Source: Nonlabens antarcticus
GTDB lineage: Bacteria; Bacteroidota; Bacteroidia; Flavobacteriales; Flavobacteriaceae
NCBI RefSeq assembly: GCF_015356755.1
Contig: NZ_JADFCO010000066.1
Span: 802,363-866,362 of the forward strand
Direction of reading: 5' to 3'
Length of the DNA stretch: 64,000 nucleotides
This document shows positions 47,980 through 56,721 of the stretch, in pieces. The notes under the pieces were generated by a model, which worked only from the letters and a program-made list of their open reading frames with translations, ran no database searches and was not told the DNA's origin. Each line of letters opens with the position of its first letter. Within the stretch, counting starts at the first letter, position 1. The position numbers were made by a program, and so were the translations under genes.

Positions 47980-48909
47980 CTATTTGTTATTTTTCATAAA
48001 GTTAGGGAGCATTCTAACAGCAGCCAACTCTTTAAACTTTTCTTTAGAATCTGACGCAGGAGTTCCAAAAACACTGGATCCGGCAGGAACGTCTTTAGAA
48101 ATACCACTTTGAGCAAAAACTTCTGCTCCTTGGCCTATCTTAACATCACTGCGAACTCCTACTTGACCCCATATTTTTACATCATCCTCTACAAGAACAC
48201 AGCCTGAAATGCCCACCTGACTTGCAATCAATACATGCTTACCAATTACAGTATCATGTCCTATGTGAATCAAATTATCTAACTTTGATCCATACCCTAT
48301 TGTTGTGTCGCCAGTAACGCCACGATCGATGGTACAATTTGCACCTATCTCTACATTATCTTCTACAATCACACGACCGTTACTGAGTAATTTATCGTAC
48401 CCATCTGCTCTACGCTTGTAATAAAAAGCATCAGACCCTAGAACGGTTCCAGAGTGGATTGTGACATTATCGCCTATTACACAGCCATTGTTTAAAGAAA
48501 CATGACTATGAATAACACAATTTTTACCTACCGTTACATCATTTGCAATAAATACCTGAGGTTGAACGATTGTATTTTTACCTATTTGATATGTGGGTAG
48601 TTCCGCTTTCGCGAAAGCGGAAAATGGATTAAAATGCTGCGTTAATTTATTAAAATCCCGGAATGGATCCTGCGAAACTAATAAGGCTTTTCCCTCTGGA
48701 CATTCTACATTTTTGTTAATCAATATGATAGTTGCAGCACTCTTTAATGCCTTATCATAATATTTAGGGTGATCTACAAAAACAATATCGCCTGGAGTAA
48801 CCACATGAATTTCATTCATTCCAGTTATTGGAAAATCAGGATCGCCTTTAAACTCGCACTCTAGAATCTGCGCGATTTCTGACAACTTATATGTGGTATT
48901 AAATTTCAC
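47980..48909 (-). CDS. Second LpxD-like acyltransferase
   Basis: A 309-residue left-handed beta-helix acyltransferase, paralogue of the lpxD product at 51667. It keeps the N-terminal uridine-binding-like domain and the hexapeptide coil. LDNLIHIGHDTVIG puts His218 at the position of the catalytic histidine, so it may be active. The N-terminal domain and substrate region differ much from the first copy. AFAKA (98-102) comes from a palindrome between the two domains. Flavobacteria often carry this second copy after efp; the substrate is unknown. Confidence 0.85.
   Translation of the reverse strand: MKFNTTYKLSEIAQILECEFKGDPDFPITGMNEIHVVTPGDIVFVDHPKYYDKALKSAATIILINKNVECPEGKALLVSQDPFRDFNKLTQHFNPFSAFAKAELPTYQIGKNTIVQPQVFIANDVTVGKNCVIHSHVSLNNGCVIGDNVTIHSGTVLGSDAFYYKRRADGYDKLLSNGRVIVEDNVEIGANCTIDRGVTGDTTIGYGSKLDNLIHIGHDTVIGKHVLIASQVGISGCVLVEDDVKIWGQVGVRSDVKIGQGAEVFAQSGISKDVPAGSSVFGTPASDSKEKFKELAAVRMLPNFMKNNK
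48601..48622. repeat. Iterated palindrome, exact, extended to 22 bp (in lpxD2)
   Basis: Core 48604-48619 is exact, with TTC/GAA extending the symmetry. Read as AFAKAE in the linker between the two LpxD domains. Confidence 0.9.
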
Positions 48910-48910
48910 T

Positions 48911-49477
48911 CTATTTTTTCATGCGTTCTTGATAGGCTCCTTTTTCCGTATCGATACGGATGATGTCTCCTTCATTAATAAATAACGGCACATTTACAGT
49001 TGCGCCGGTCTCTACAGTTGCAGGCTTTGTGGCGTTAGTCGCTGTATTTCCTTTCAGACCCGGTTCTGTCGCAGTAACCTCTAGAATAACATATTGAGGC
49101 ATATCTACAGACAAGGGAGAATTATCCTCTGTATTAATTTGAATGGTAACGTTCTCGCCTTCCTTCATTAATTCTGGAGTGTCCAGTGAAGTTTCTAATA
49201 AGCGGATTTGTGTATAATCGTCCGTATTCATGAAGTGATAAAATTCACCATCGTTATATAAATACTGGAACTTTTGCGATTCCACACGAATGTCCTCAAT
49301 CTTATGACCTGCAGAAAAAGTATTATCTAGTACCTTACCATTAGTGACACTTTTCATTTTGGTTCTTACAAAAGCAGGCCCTTTTCCAGGCTTTACGTGA
49401 AGAAATTCAGTAATCTTATAAATATCGTTGTTGTACCTAATGCACAATCCTTTTCTAATGTCGCTTGTTGATGCCAT
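48911..49477 (-). CDS. efp: Elongation factor P
   Basis: A 188-residue three-domain beta protein that relieves ribosome stalling at polyproline. The N-terminal KOW-like domain carries KPGKGPAFVRTK, whose loop lysine is the usual tip residue; the OB domains contain YLYNDGEFYHFMNTDDYTQ and GDIIRIDTEKGAYQERM. Length is normal. Its place inside the lipid A operon is a typical flavobacterial arrangement. Confidence 0.97.
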   Translation of the reverse strand: MASTSDIRKGLCIRYNNDIYKITEFLHVKPGKGPAFVRTKMKSVTNGKVLDNTFSAGHKIEDIRVESQKFQYLYNDGEFYHFMNTDDYTQIRLLETSLDTPELMKEGENVTIQINTEDNSPLSVDMPQYVILEVTATEPGLKGNTATNATKPATVETGATVNVPLFINEGDIIRIDTEKGAYQERMKK

Positions 49478-49480
49478 AAT

Positions 49481-50266
49481 TTAGTTGCTACCAAGGTATC
49501 CTCTCATGATACCTCGTTTGGAGTTTTTGATGAATTCTAATATCTCGTCGCGTTCTGGTGTCGCGCTCATTTCTGCTTCAATAATTTCTACCGCTTGTGT
49601 AACGTTATAATTCTTCTGATATAAGATTCTGAAAATATCCTGAATCTCGCGGATTTTCTCCAAACCAAACCCACGGCGCCTTAAACCTACCGAATTTATA
49701 CCTACATAGCTAAGAGGTTCCCGACCTGCTTTTACATAAGGAGGAACATCCTTACGAACTAGTGATCCACCCGTCACAAAAGCATGACTTCCTATCTGGC
49801 AAAATTGCTGTACGGCAGTCATACCGGCTAAAACGACATGATCTCCTACCGTTATATGACCTGCTAATGTGCTATTGTTTGAAAAAATACAATTATCACC
49901 TACGACACAGTCATGAGCGATGTGACAATAAGCCATAATCCAGCAATTCTTACCGATAATTGTTTTCATACGGTCAGAAGTACCACGATTAATCGTTACA
50001 CATTCTCTAATTGTTGTACCATCGCCTATAATAGTTTGAGTATCCTCATCATCAAATTTCTTATCCTGAGGAACTGCTGAAATAACTGCACCAGGAAAAA
50101 TGCTTACATTTTTACCTATGCGGGCTCCTTCCATAATAGTGACATTTGATCCTATCCATGATCCCTCGCCTATAACTACATCGTTATGAATTGTGGTAAA
50201 AGGTTCTATCACCACGTTTTTAGCGATTTTAGCTCCAGGATGAACGTATGCTAACGGTTGGTTCAT
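49481..50266 (-). CDS. lpxA: UDP-N-acetylglucosamine acyltransferase
   Basis: A 261-residue hexapeptide-repeat enzyme, first step of lipid A synthesis. The catalytic His118 is in AYCHIAHDCVVGDN, and the C-terminal helical domain (VGLRRRGFGLEKIREIQDIFRIL) is present. It starts 1 bp within the upstream lpxC/fabZ stop, so the two are tightly coupled. Confidence 0.97.
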   Translation of the reverse strand: MNQPLAYVHPGAKIAKNVVIEPFTTIHNDVVIGEGSWIGSNVTIMEGARIGKNVSIFPGAVISAVPQDKKFDDEDTQTIIGDGTTIRECVTINRGTSDRMKTIIGKNCWIMAYCHIAHDCVVGDNCIFSNNSTLAGHITVGDHVVLAGMTAVQQFCQIGSHAFVTGGSLVRKDVPPYVKAGREPLSYVGINSVGLRRRGFGLEKIREIQDIFRILYQKNYNVTQAVEIIEAEMSATPERDEILEFIKNSKRGIMRGYLGSN

Positions 50267-51666
50267 TATTTTACTTTTGAAATTTGTGCCATCAACTCTG
50301 CTTCAGCACATAGAATGCCGTTAGCATAAGCGTAAGCCTGCATGTGAGCGATGCCTCGACGTATGGGTGTGATTAGTTCTGCTTTAAATATAAGCGTATC
50401 TCCTGGAGATACCTTTCGTTTGAACTTCACATTATCCATCTTCATAAAAAATGTTAGGTAGTTTTCTGGATCTGGAACGGTACTTAATACTAGAATACCG
50501 CCGTTTTGTGCCATTGCTTCTACTATCAAAACCCCTGGCATAACAGGTTGACCGGGAAAATGACCTGCAAAAAACGGTTCATTCATCGTTACATTTTTCA
50601 AACCTATAACCTGAGTATCGGTTAGTTTGAAAATTTTATCTACCAGTAAGAACGGTGGTCTGTGCGGCAATACGCTCATAATCTTGATGGTGTCCATAAG
50701 CGGCTCCTTATGGATATCCACTTGGGGTACGTTATCGCGTATTTCCTTTTTAATCATTTTGGATAGCTTCTTAGCAAACTGGGTATTTACAAAGTGCCCA
50801 GGTTTTGTAGCAATCACTTTACCTCTTATTCTATAACCTACAAGAGCAAGATCTCCTATAACATCTAGCAACTTGTGACGCGCTGCCTCATTAGGATGAT
50901 GCAAGGTAAGGTTATCAAGAATACCATTAGGTTTCACAGAAACGGAATCCTTATTAAATGCCTTTTTAAGATTGCTCATTGTTTTAGGAGACAGTTCTTT
51001 GTCTACATAAACAATAGCATTGTTTAAATCACCTCCTTGAATCAATCCATTTTCCAGCAACATCTCAATTTCATGCAAGAAACTGAACGTTCTGGAACTA
51101 GCAATTTCATCTTTAAATTTAGATATTTCACTTAGGGTTGCATTTTGTGTACCTAAGACTTTGGTCCCAAAATCCACCATGGTGGTAATTTGATAAGAAT
51201 CTTCTGGCATCAATAAAATCTCGCTACCAGACTCTTCATCTTTGTAGGATATGACTTCTTTGACCACAAACTCTTTACGCATTATATCGAGTTCCACTTT
51301 CCCAGCTTCTTCAATAGCTTGAACAAAGAATTTTGAGGAACCGTCCATAATAGGTGGCTCACTACTATCAATTTCAATCAAGCAATTGTCGATTTCCAGA
51401 CCTACTAATGCAGCAAGAACGTGCTCACAAGTATTGATCTGCACGCCGTTTTTGTCGAGAGTGGTACCCCGTTTAGTGTCAGTAACATAATGCGCCAGTG
51501 CTTCAATTACAGGTTGTCCTTCTAAATCGATTCTTTGAAAGGCATAACCGTGGTCTGCTGGAGCTGGTTTGAATACAAGGGAAACTTTCTTTCCAGTATG
51601 AAGTCCTACTCCTTTGAGAGACACTTCATTTTTAATCGTTGTTTGCTTAAATTCTGTAGTGGTCAT
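50266..51666 (-). CDS. lpxC/fabZ: Fused LpxC deacetylase - FabZ dehydratase
   Basis: A 466-residue fusion typical of Bacteroidetes. Residues 1-~305 are LpxC, the zinc deacetylase of lipid A: His82 in TCEHVLAAL, and His264 and Asp268 in ARHKLLDVIGD as ligands, with His291 as the probable base. From ~325 comes FabZ: LPHRPPFLLVD, catalytic His369 in AGHFPGQPVMPG and Glu383. The fusion links the pathway's committed step to supply of its 3-hydroxyacyl-ACP substrate. Confidence 0.97.
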   Translation of the reverse strand: MTTTEFKQTTIKNEVSLKGVGLHTGKKVSLVFKPAPADHGYAFQRIDLEGQPVIEALAHYVTDTKRGTTLDKNGVQINTCEHVLAALVGLEIDNCLIEIDSSEPPIMDGSSKFFVQAIEEAGKVELDIMRKEFVVKEVISYKDEESGSEILLMPEDSYQITTMVDFGTKVLGTQNATLSEISKFKDEIASSRTFSFLHEIEMLLENGLIQGGDLNNAIVYVDKELSPKTMSNLKKAFNKDSVSVKPNGILDNLTLHHPNEAARHKLLDVIGDLALVGYRIRGKVIATKPGHFVNTQFAKKLSKMIKKEIRDNVPQVDIHKEPLMDTIKIMSVLPHRPPFLLVDKIFKLTDTQVIGLKNVTMNEPFFAGHFPGQPVMPGVLIVEAMAQNGGILVLSTVPDPENYLTFFMKMDNVKFKRKVSPGDTLIFKAELITPIRRGIAHMQAYAYANGILCAEAELMAQISKVK

Positions 51667-52686
51667 TTATGCATTGTTTTTTTCAAGATCACGAACACGC
51701 TTATCTAATCCGGGTAAATTTTTAAAATTGACGTAAGACCTATTCCATTCTCCGTAATCAAATGCAGGAGAACCCTGTATATTAGAGTTGGATTTTATAT
51801 TTTTTCCAATTCCAGATTGGGCTTGTATCCCTACATTATCTCCTATAGTTAGGTGACCGGCAATTCCTACCTGTCCACCTATCCTGCAGTTCTTTCCTAT
51901 TTTACTAGAACCAGCGATACCTGTTTGCGAGGCTATCACCGTATTCTCACCTATCTCCACATTATGGGCTATCTGGATTTGATTATCCAGTTTGACTCCT
52001 TTTCTTATAATCGTACTTCCTAAGGTAGCTCTATCAATACTGGTCAGAGCTCCTATGTCAACATAATCTTCAATTATTACATTTCCTATCTGTGGAATTT
52101 TTGAATAGGACCCATCCTCTTCCGGAGAAAAACCAAAACCATCAGCTCCTAGCACACAGCCAGAATTGATGATTACGTGACTACCTATAACCGTATCAGA
52201 CATGATCTTAGCTCCAGAATATATGATAGTATGATCTCCTATCGTCACATTTTCTGCTATGTGAACGTTTGAAAAAATCTTCACATTAGCTCCTATCTTC
52301 ACATTTTGAGCAAGATAACTGAACGCTCCTAGGTATAAATCTTCAGCATAAGTCGCAGACTCATGGATATAGCTAGGTTGTTCAACACCTTTTTTATTAA
52401 GCTTTGCAGCCTGATAAAACTCCAGTAATTTAGAAAACGCTTTATAAGAATCGGGTACTTTTATGAGGGTACAGCTTATTTCTTGTTCAGGAACAAAGGT
52501 ATCATTCACAATAACTGCAGATGCTTTGGTAGAATATAGATAAGAATTGTATTTAGGATTTGACAGGAAACTTAAACTCCCGTCAGAGCCTTCTTCAATC
52601 TTTGATAATTTGTTGACTTCTATTTCTGGATTACCTTCAAGGGTTCCCTCCAGCATATCCGCAATTTGTTGCACCTTAAATTTCAT
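51667..52686 (-). CDS. lpxD: UDP-3-O-acylglucosamine N-acyltransferase
   Basis: A 339-residue enzyme of the third lipid A step. The N-terminal domain has the SFLSNPKYN motif, the hexapeptide coil follows, and the catalytic His241 is in [14 protein letters not shown], matching E. coli His239. It is the first gene of the run lpxD-lpxC/fabZ-lpxA-efp-lpxD2-NTF2-sucD, with gaps of at most 31 bp. A -7 box ends 5 nt before the ATG. Confidence 0.96.
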   Translation of the reverse strand: MKFKVQQIADMLEGTLEGNPEIEVNKLSKIEEGSDGSLSFLSNPKYNSYLYSTKASAVIVNDTFVPEQEISCTLIKVPDSYKAFSKLLEFYQAAKLNKKGVEQPSYIHESATYAEDLYLGAFSYLAQNVKIGANVKIFSNVHIAENVTIGDHTIIYSGAKIMSDTVIGSHVIINSGCVLGADGFGFSPEEDGSYSKIPQIGNVIIEDYVDIGALTSIDRATLGSTIIRKGVKLDNQIQIAHNVEIGENTVIASQTGIAGSSKIGKNCRIGGQVGIAGHLTIGDNVGIQAQSGIGKNIKSNSNIQGSPAFDYGEWNRSYVNFKNLPGLDKRVRDLEKNNA

Positions 52687-52691
52687 TCCAG

Positions 52692-52699
52692 CAAAAATA
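52692..52699 (-). promoter_or_regulatory. -7 box TATTTTTG for the lpx operon, leaderless geometry
   Basis: Perfect TAnnTTTG on the minus strand, with only 5 nt before the lpxD ATG at 52686. The -33 region is unclear. Confidence 0.6.
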
Positions 52700-52709
52700 G
52701 TAATTTAAA

Positions 52710-53927
52710 TCAATCTTGAATCTTCGGATAGCAATAGTAATATTTCGTTACAACTTCGGCTAGTGCCTTGAAACTGGGTTCTTTTGCAGCATTTGTAAGT
52801 TCTACCACCTTATTTTTTTTGTTTAATATTAAAATAGGTTTCGCTTTCGCGTAAGCGGAATTACTAACCTTGCCATTAAAAATAAAGTATCCCGCCTCTT
52901 TATCAGTCAGCTTATAGGACTTTTTGAGTTGGTCAATTTTCTTCTGAAGTTTCTTTTGAGTGATAGGTTTAGCGGCAAATTTGATGCGCAATAATTGTCT
53001 ATTTATAATCATCTGACACAATTCCCGTAGCACAAAATCTTTGTTATTCATATTGCTCTTAAGCAACGCTATAATATCTGTATCGTCAATAGCCGCAAAT
53101 TTTTCTAGCAATAAATCGCGATCAAGGTCTTTTTTACCCATGAAAAAATTTAGTGTTGACGGGATATCGACAGGTTCGTCATTTTCTAACAATTCTTGAA
53201 CACGCTGCATCACACTTTGCAACAGGTGCTCTGCTCCTATGCCGGTTTTATGCAAATATACCTGCCAGTACATAAGTCGACGGCCAGACAGGAAATTTTC
53301 CACGCTATACAAGGCTTTCTCTTCTACCACAAGCTTATCGTCCACCACGTTAAGCATGGCAATAAGGCGCTGGCTATTGATATTTCCTTCTGCAACACCG
53401 GTATAAAAACTGTCCCGCTTCAAATAGTCCAGCCGATCAACATCCAACTGGCTCGAGATCAAATCTAGCATGAAAGGACGATCATATTTGCCCTGAAATA
53501 TCTGAATGGCAAGGGTTAAACTTCCGTTAAACTGCTGGTTAAGATCCTGCATGAAAAGCAGTGATATTTCCTCGTGACTAATGCCGGGAACGATCAAACC
53601 TTCCAGTGCATGTGAGAATGGCCCATGTCCTAAATCATGTAGTAAAATAGCTTTAAAAAGAGCGTCTTCCTCTTCATTAGATATCTCAACTGCCTTTGCC
53701 CTAAGCACTTGAACCGCTCTTTGCATAAGATGTAAACAACCTATTGCATGGTGGAATCTAGTATGATGTGCACCAGGATAAACCAGGTAACTCAATCCCA
53801 TTTGCGTAATGCGCCGCAATCGCTGAAAGTATGGATGTTCAATCAGCTCAAATATGGCGTCACTAGGTATCGAAATAAATCCATAGATAGGATCGTTTAA
53901 TATTTTAAGTTTGTTCTGCTGTTTCAA
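52710..53927 (-). CDS. HD-domain phosphohydrolase (SAMHD1/dGTPase-like)
   Basis: A ~405-residue HD protein. ILNDPIYGFI, HPYFQRLRRITQMG, the metal-site H in HTRFHHAIG and HDLGHGPFSHALE match the dNTPase/SAMHD1-like group, which hydrolyses nucleotides. I place the start at TTG 53927 (MKQQNKLKILNDPI); the frame extends to 54008, but that would overlap porX. A -7 box at 53946-53953 supports the shorter form. A one-mismatch palindrome at 52842 gives AYAKA. Confidence 0.85.
   Translation of the reverse strand: MKQQNKLKILNDPIYGFISIPSDAIFELIEHPYFQRLRRITQMGLSYLVYPGAHHTRFHHAIGCLHLMQRAVQVLRAKAVEISNEEEDALFKAILLHDLGHGPFSHALEGLIVPGISHEEISLLFMQDLNQQFNGSLTLAIQIFQGKYDRPFMLDLISSQLDVDRLDYLKRDSFYTGVAEGNINSQRLIAMLNVVDDKLVVEEKALYSVENFLSGRRLMYWQVYLHKTGIGAEHLLQSVMQRVQELLENDEPVDIPSTLNFFMGKKDLDRDLLLEKFAAIDDTDIIALLKSNMNNKDFVLRELCQMIINRQLLRIKFAAKPITQKKLQKKIDQLKKSYKLTDKEAGYFIFNGKVSNSAYAKAKPILILNKKNKVVELTNAAKEPSFKALAEVVTKYYYCYPKIQD
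52842..52857. repeat. Iterated palindrome, one mismatch (in the HD gene)
   Basis: CGCTTTCGCGTAAGCG, read on the minus strand as AYAKA. Confidence 0.8.
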
Positions 53928-53945
53928 TAGATGCAAGCGTTTCAA

Positions 53946-53953
53946 CAAATATA
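53946..53953 (-). promoter_or_regulatory. -7 box TATATTTG for the HD gene
   Basis: Perfect TAnnTTTG on the minus strand, 18 nt before the chosen TTG start at 53927. It lies in the 31-bp gap before porX. Confidence 0.55.
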
Positions 53954-53958
53954 CAGAT

Positions 53959-55512
53959 ATGACAACGATCAAAATACTATGGGTAGATGATGAAGTAGAT
54001 CTACTCAAACCACATATTATATTTCTAACTCAGAAAGGCTATGAAGTATCCACAAGGGTTTCTGGAAGTGAAGCGCTGGAAGCCATTGAAGAAGAATCCT
54101 TTGATGTCGTTCTACTCGATGAAAATATGCCTGGGTTGACCGGTCTTGAAACTCTTTATGAGATCAAAGAAAAACAAGCAAATTTGCCTGTGATCATGAT
54201 TACTAAAAGTGAGGAAGAATATATAATGGAAGAAGCGATAGGCTCTAAAATTGCTGATTACCTTATAAAGCCAGTGAATCCGAATCAGATTTTACTTTCT
54301 CTCAAGAAAATTCTGGATCACTCCAGACTGGTAAATGCAAAGACAACTTCTGACTATCAGCGGGAATTCCGCAAGATTTCGATGGATATGTCCATGATTA
54401 ATAGCTATGAAGAATGGGCGCAATTGTATCAAAAACTTATTTATTGGGAACTGGAACTAGAAGATGTAGATGACCCAGGAATGTTTGAAATTCTCAGCGC
54501 TCAAAAAACAGAGGCAAACCACCAATTTTGCAAATTTGTAGATAAAAATTACCCTGGATGGTTTGAAGACGGCAATGAAGATGCCCCATTATTGAGCCAT
54601 CAAATATTCAAGGAACGAGTAGCTCCTTTATTAAAAGAGAAAGATCCGGTTCTATTAGTCGTGATGGATAATATGAGATACGATCAATTCAAGGTTTTTG
54701 AGAGTATTGTTAATACACACTATAAAAAGGAGAAGGAAGAGACCTATTATTCAATTCTTCCCACAGCTACACAATATGCACGTAATGCTATATTTTCAGG
54801 TTTAATGCCTGCAGACATGGAGAAACGACACCCTGAATACTGGTTGAACGATACCGATGATGGCGGTAAGAATATGCATGAAAATGATTTTCTGGAAGCA
54901 CAACTCAAAAGACTGGGATTAAATATCACCCATCAATACCATAAGATCACCAATGAAAATAGCGGTAGAAAGCTAGCGGAAAGCTTCAAAACACAAAAGG
55001 ATAATGATTTAACGGTAATCGTTTATAATTTTGTAGATATGCTATCCCATTCTAAGACTGAAATGGAGGTCATCAAAGAACTCGCCAGCACAGACAAGTC
55101 GTACAGGTCTTTGACTTTGAGTTGGTTTAAGAACTCCCCATTATTAGAAATGATCCAGCGCGGTCAAGAGCTGGGAATGAAACTCGTGTTGACCACAGAC
55201 CATGGGACTATTAATGTCACTACGCCTAGCAAGGTTATAGGCGACAAGAACACAAGCCTGAACTTACGCTATAAAACGGGTCGTAGTCTATCTTACGAGG
55301 ATAAAGATGTACTTGCAGCAACAGATCCATCTACTATCAAATTACCCAAGATCAATATGAGCAGCAGTTTTATTTTTGCAAAGGGCGACTTGTTTTTCGC
55401 TTATCCTAATAACTACAACCATTACGTTAGTTATTACCGCAATACCTACCAGCACGGCGGCGTTTCTATGGAAGAGATGTTGATACCACTAGCGATTTTC
55501 AATCCACGATAG
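53959..55512 (+). CDS. porX: T9SS response regulator with PglZ domain (PorX)
   Basis: About 517 residues from ATG 53959 (the longer frame from 53911 overlaps the divergent HD gene). Residues 1-~120 are a receiver domain: DDE at 10-12, phospho-Asp54 in VVLLDENMPG, and Lys in LIKPVNP. The rest is a PglZ alkaline-phosphatase-like domain, with VVMDNMRYDQF, the nucleophile region ILPTATQYARNAIFSG and the metal motif LTTDHGTINV. PorX works with the kinase PorY in controlling type IX secretion, and its PglZ part has phosphodiesterase activity on oligonucleotides in studied homologues. PorY is not in this window. Confidence 0.93.
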   Translation: MTTIKILWVDDEVDLLKPHIIFLTQKGYEVSTRVSGSEALEAIEEESFDVVLLDENMPGLTGLETLYEIKEKQANLPVIMITKSEEEYIMEEAIGSKIADYLIKPVNPNQILLSLKKILDHSRLVNAKTTSDYQREFRKISMDMSMINSYEEWAQLYQKLIYWELELEDVDDPGMFEILSAQKTEANHQFCKFVDKNYPGWFEDGNEDAPLLSHQIFKERVAPLLKEKDPVLLVVMDNMRYDQFKVFESIVNTHYKKEKEETYYSILPTATQYARNAIFSGLMPADMEKRHPEYWLNDTDDGGKNMHENDFLEAQLKRLGLNITHQYHKITNENSGRKLAESFKTQKDNDLTVIVYNFVDMLSHSKTEMEVIKELASTDKSYRSLTLSWFKNSPLLEMIQRGQELGMKLVLTTDHGTINVTTPSKVIGDKNTSLNLRYKTGRSLSYEDKDVLAATDPSTIKLPKINMSSSFIFAKGDLFFAYPNNYNHYVSYYRNTYQHGGVSMEEMLIPLAIFNPR

Positions 55513-55923
55513 ATGGAATATCATATAGACGACATTGATAAGGCAGCCGACTTTGTTATCGCTTCCGCGAAAGTCAATACGTTGTTATTTACTGCTCCTA
55601 TGGGAAGAGGAAAGACCACACTTATTAAAGCGATTTGTAAACAACTGGGAGTTGTAGATGCGATCACCTCACCCACATTCAGTATTGTGAATGAGTATCA
55701 AGGAAGTCATAACCTAATATACCATTTTGACCTCTATAGATTGAACTCAATCGATGAACTACACGATATGGGAGCCGAAGACTATTTTGATAGCCCAGCA
55801 TTCAAACTCGTTGAATGGCCACAATTAGCTATGACTATAATAGGTGATTATCAAGAGGTTGAAATCGATGTTTTGAGTGATTACAAAAGAGAAGTTCGAG
55901 TAAGTGCTACCGTTTATCGATGA
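55513..55923 (+). CDS. tsaE: TsaE, tRNA t6A modification ATPase
   Basis: A 136-residue P-loop protein of the t6A37 tRNA modification complex. The Walker A region is APMGRGKTTLIKAI, with TSPTFSIVNEY and the YHFDLYRL motif; GAEDYF and LVEWPQLA follow. Length is normal. It starts immediately after the porX stop. A strongly decayed palindrome at 55560-55575 lies near its 5' end. Confidence 0.95.
   Translation: MEYHIDDIDKAADFVIASAKVNTLLFTAPMGRGKTTLIKAICKQLGVVDAITSPTFSIVNEYQGSHNLIYHFDLYRLNSIDELHDMGAEDYFDSPAFKLVEWPQLAMTIIGDYQEVEIDVLSDYKREVRVSATVYR
55560..55575. repeat. Iterated palindrome, three mismatches (in tsaE)
   Basis: CGCTTCCGCGAAAGTC, read as ASAKV. The weakest of the copies; it may be chance. 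Confidence 0.4.
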
Positions 55924-56100
55924 AATAATTTCACTATGATTTACTATTAATATAATTTGTGATAAAATTTGATCCTTGTGTCGAATAATTGATGTGGTCG
56001 TCGATCATTATTGGTTTATAATAAAAGAAAGTAAGCGGATTCCTAGTTTAGTATCACTTATTTACTTAATCCCTTTTAATAATTATTTAAACCAAATCAC

Positions 56101-56247
56101 ATGAACAACAAATCACTCAAAGCAATCGCCCTAGTTTCTCTTTTTGCAGTATCTTTAACTGCAACAGCAGTAACATCATTTGCTCCAGAAACAACCAATG
56201 CTAAGAAAATCGAAAAAGCCAAAATCCGCATACCTTCTCGCGGGTAG
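56101..56247 (+). CDS. Small predicted secreted peptide, 48 residues
   Basis: An ATG-started frame with a typical signal peptide: basic start MNNKSLKAIA, hydrophobic core LVSLFAVSLTATA, then a short polar tail ending IPSRG. No family is recognised. It follows the AT-rich 55924-56100 gap and overlaps the next gene by 50 nt in another frame. The signal-like pattern argues that it is real; the short mature part and overlap argue that it may be chance or a remnant. Confidence 0.45.
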   Translation: MNNKSLKAIALVSLFAVSLTATAVTSFAPETTNAKKIEKAKIRIPSRG

Positions 56248-56689
56248 TCTTGTCGCAGTAATTTTAGCTATTACTCCATATTTTTTTTATACATATGAAG
56301 TTGTCCCACCTACTTTGGTATGGGACAACTTTTTTTTTAAATATAATTCAGGTTGGTACGAAGACGCTCAAGTTAGTTTTTGGACTCTAATGGCAAAATT
56401 TATACCTTTTTATCTTATGGTAATTTGGTTTTTAACTTGCAAACACTGGTGGTATCATTGTATTATTATCCCCATGGCTATGTTCGGTTTTCAACTTTAC
56501 AGTGCAATTAATGACGATTTAGAATTTATGGATGAAGGTGATGAGTTAAAATACATAGTTCCTGTAGTCATAGCCTCACTTTCTATGTCCTACTTAGCTC
56601 GTACAAAGGTTTTTGATAAAATCAACAATATCGACATCTCAGAAATTGAAGACGGTATTAAAAAACCTAGCGATAAATTCTTCAAGTAA
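56198..56689 (+). CDS. Membrane protein, uncharacterised
   Basis: A 163-residue protein from ATG 56198 with about four membrane helices: AYLLAGSLVAVILAITPYFF, FIPFYLMVIWFLTC, WWYHCIIIPMAMFGF and YIVPVVIASLSMSYLA. An extracytoplasmic loop has WDNFFFKYNSGWYEDA. The end, SDKFFK, is charged. No function is known to me. The TTG frame from 56180 adds only six residues. It precedes ald by 32 bp. Confidence 0.7.
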   Translation: MLRKSKKPKSAYLLAGSLVAVILAITPYFFYTYEVVPPTLVWDNFFFKYNSGWYEDAQVSFWTLMAKFIPFYLMVIWFLTCKHWWYHCIIIPMAMFGFQLYSAINDDLEFMDEGDELKYIVPVVIASLSMSYLARTKVFDKINNIDISEIEDGIKKPSDKFFK

Positions 56690-56721
56690 TTTCATAACTT
56701 ACAGACTCGACATACACCTTT

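Noticed and set aside
53911..54008. Long starts of both divergent genes (porX and the HD gene)
   Set aside because: They would overlap by about 100 bp; family-like N-termini begin at 53959 and 53927, with a -7 box for the HD gene in the gap.
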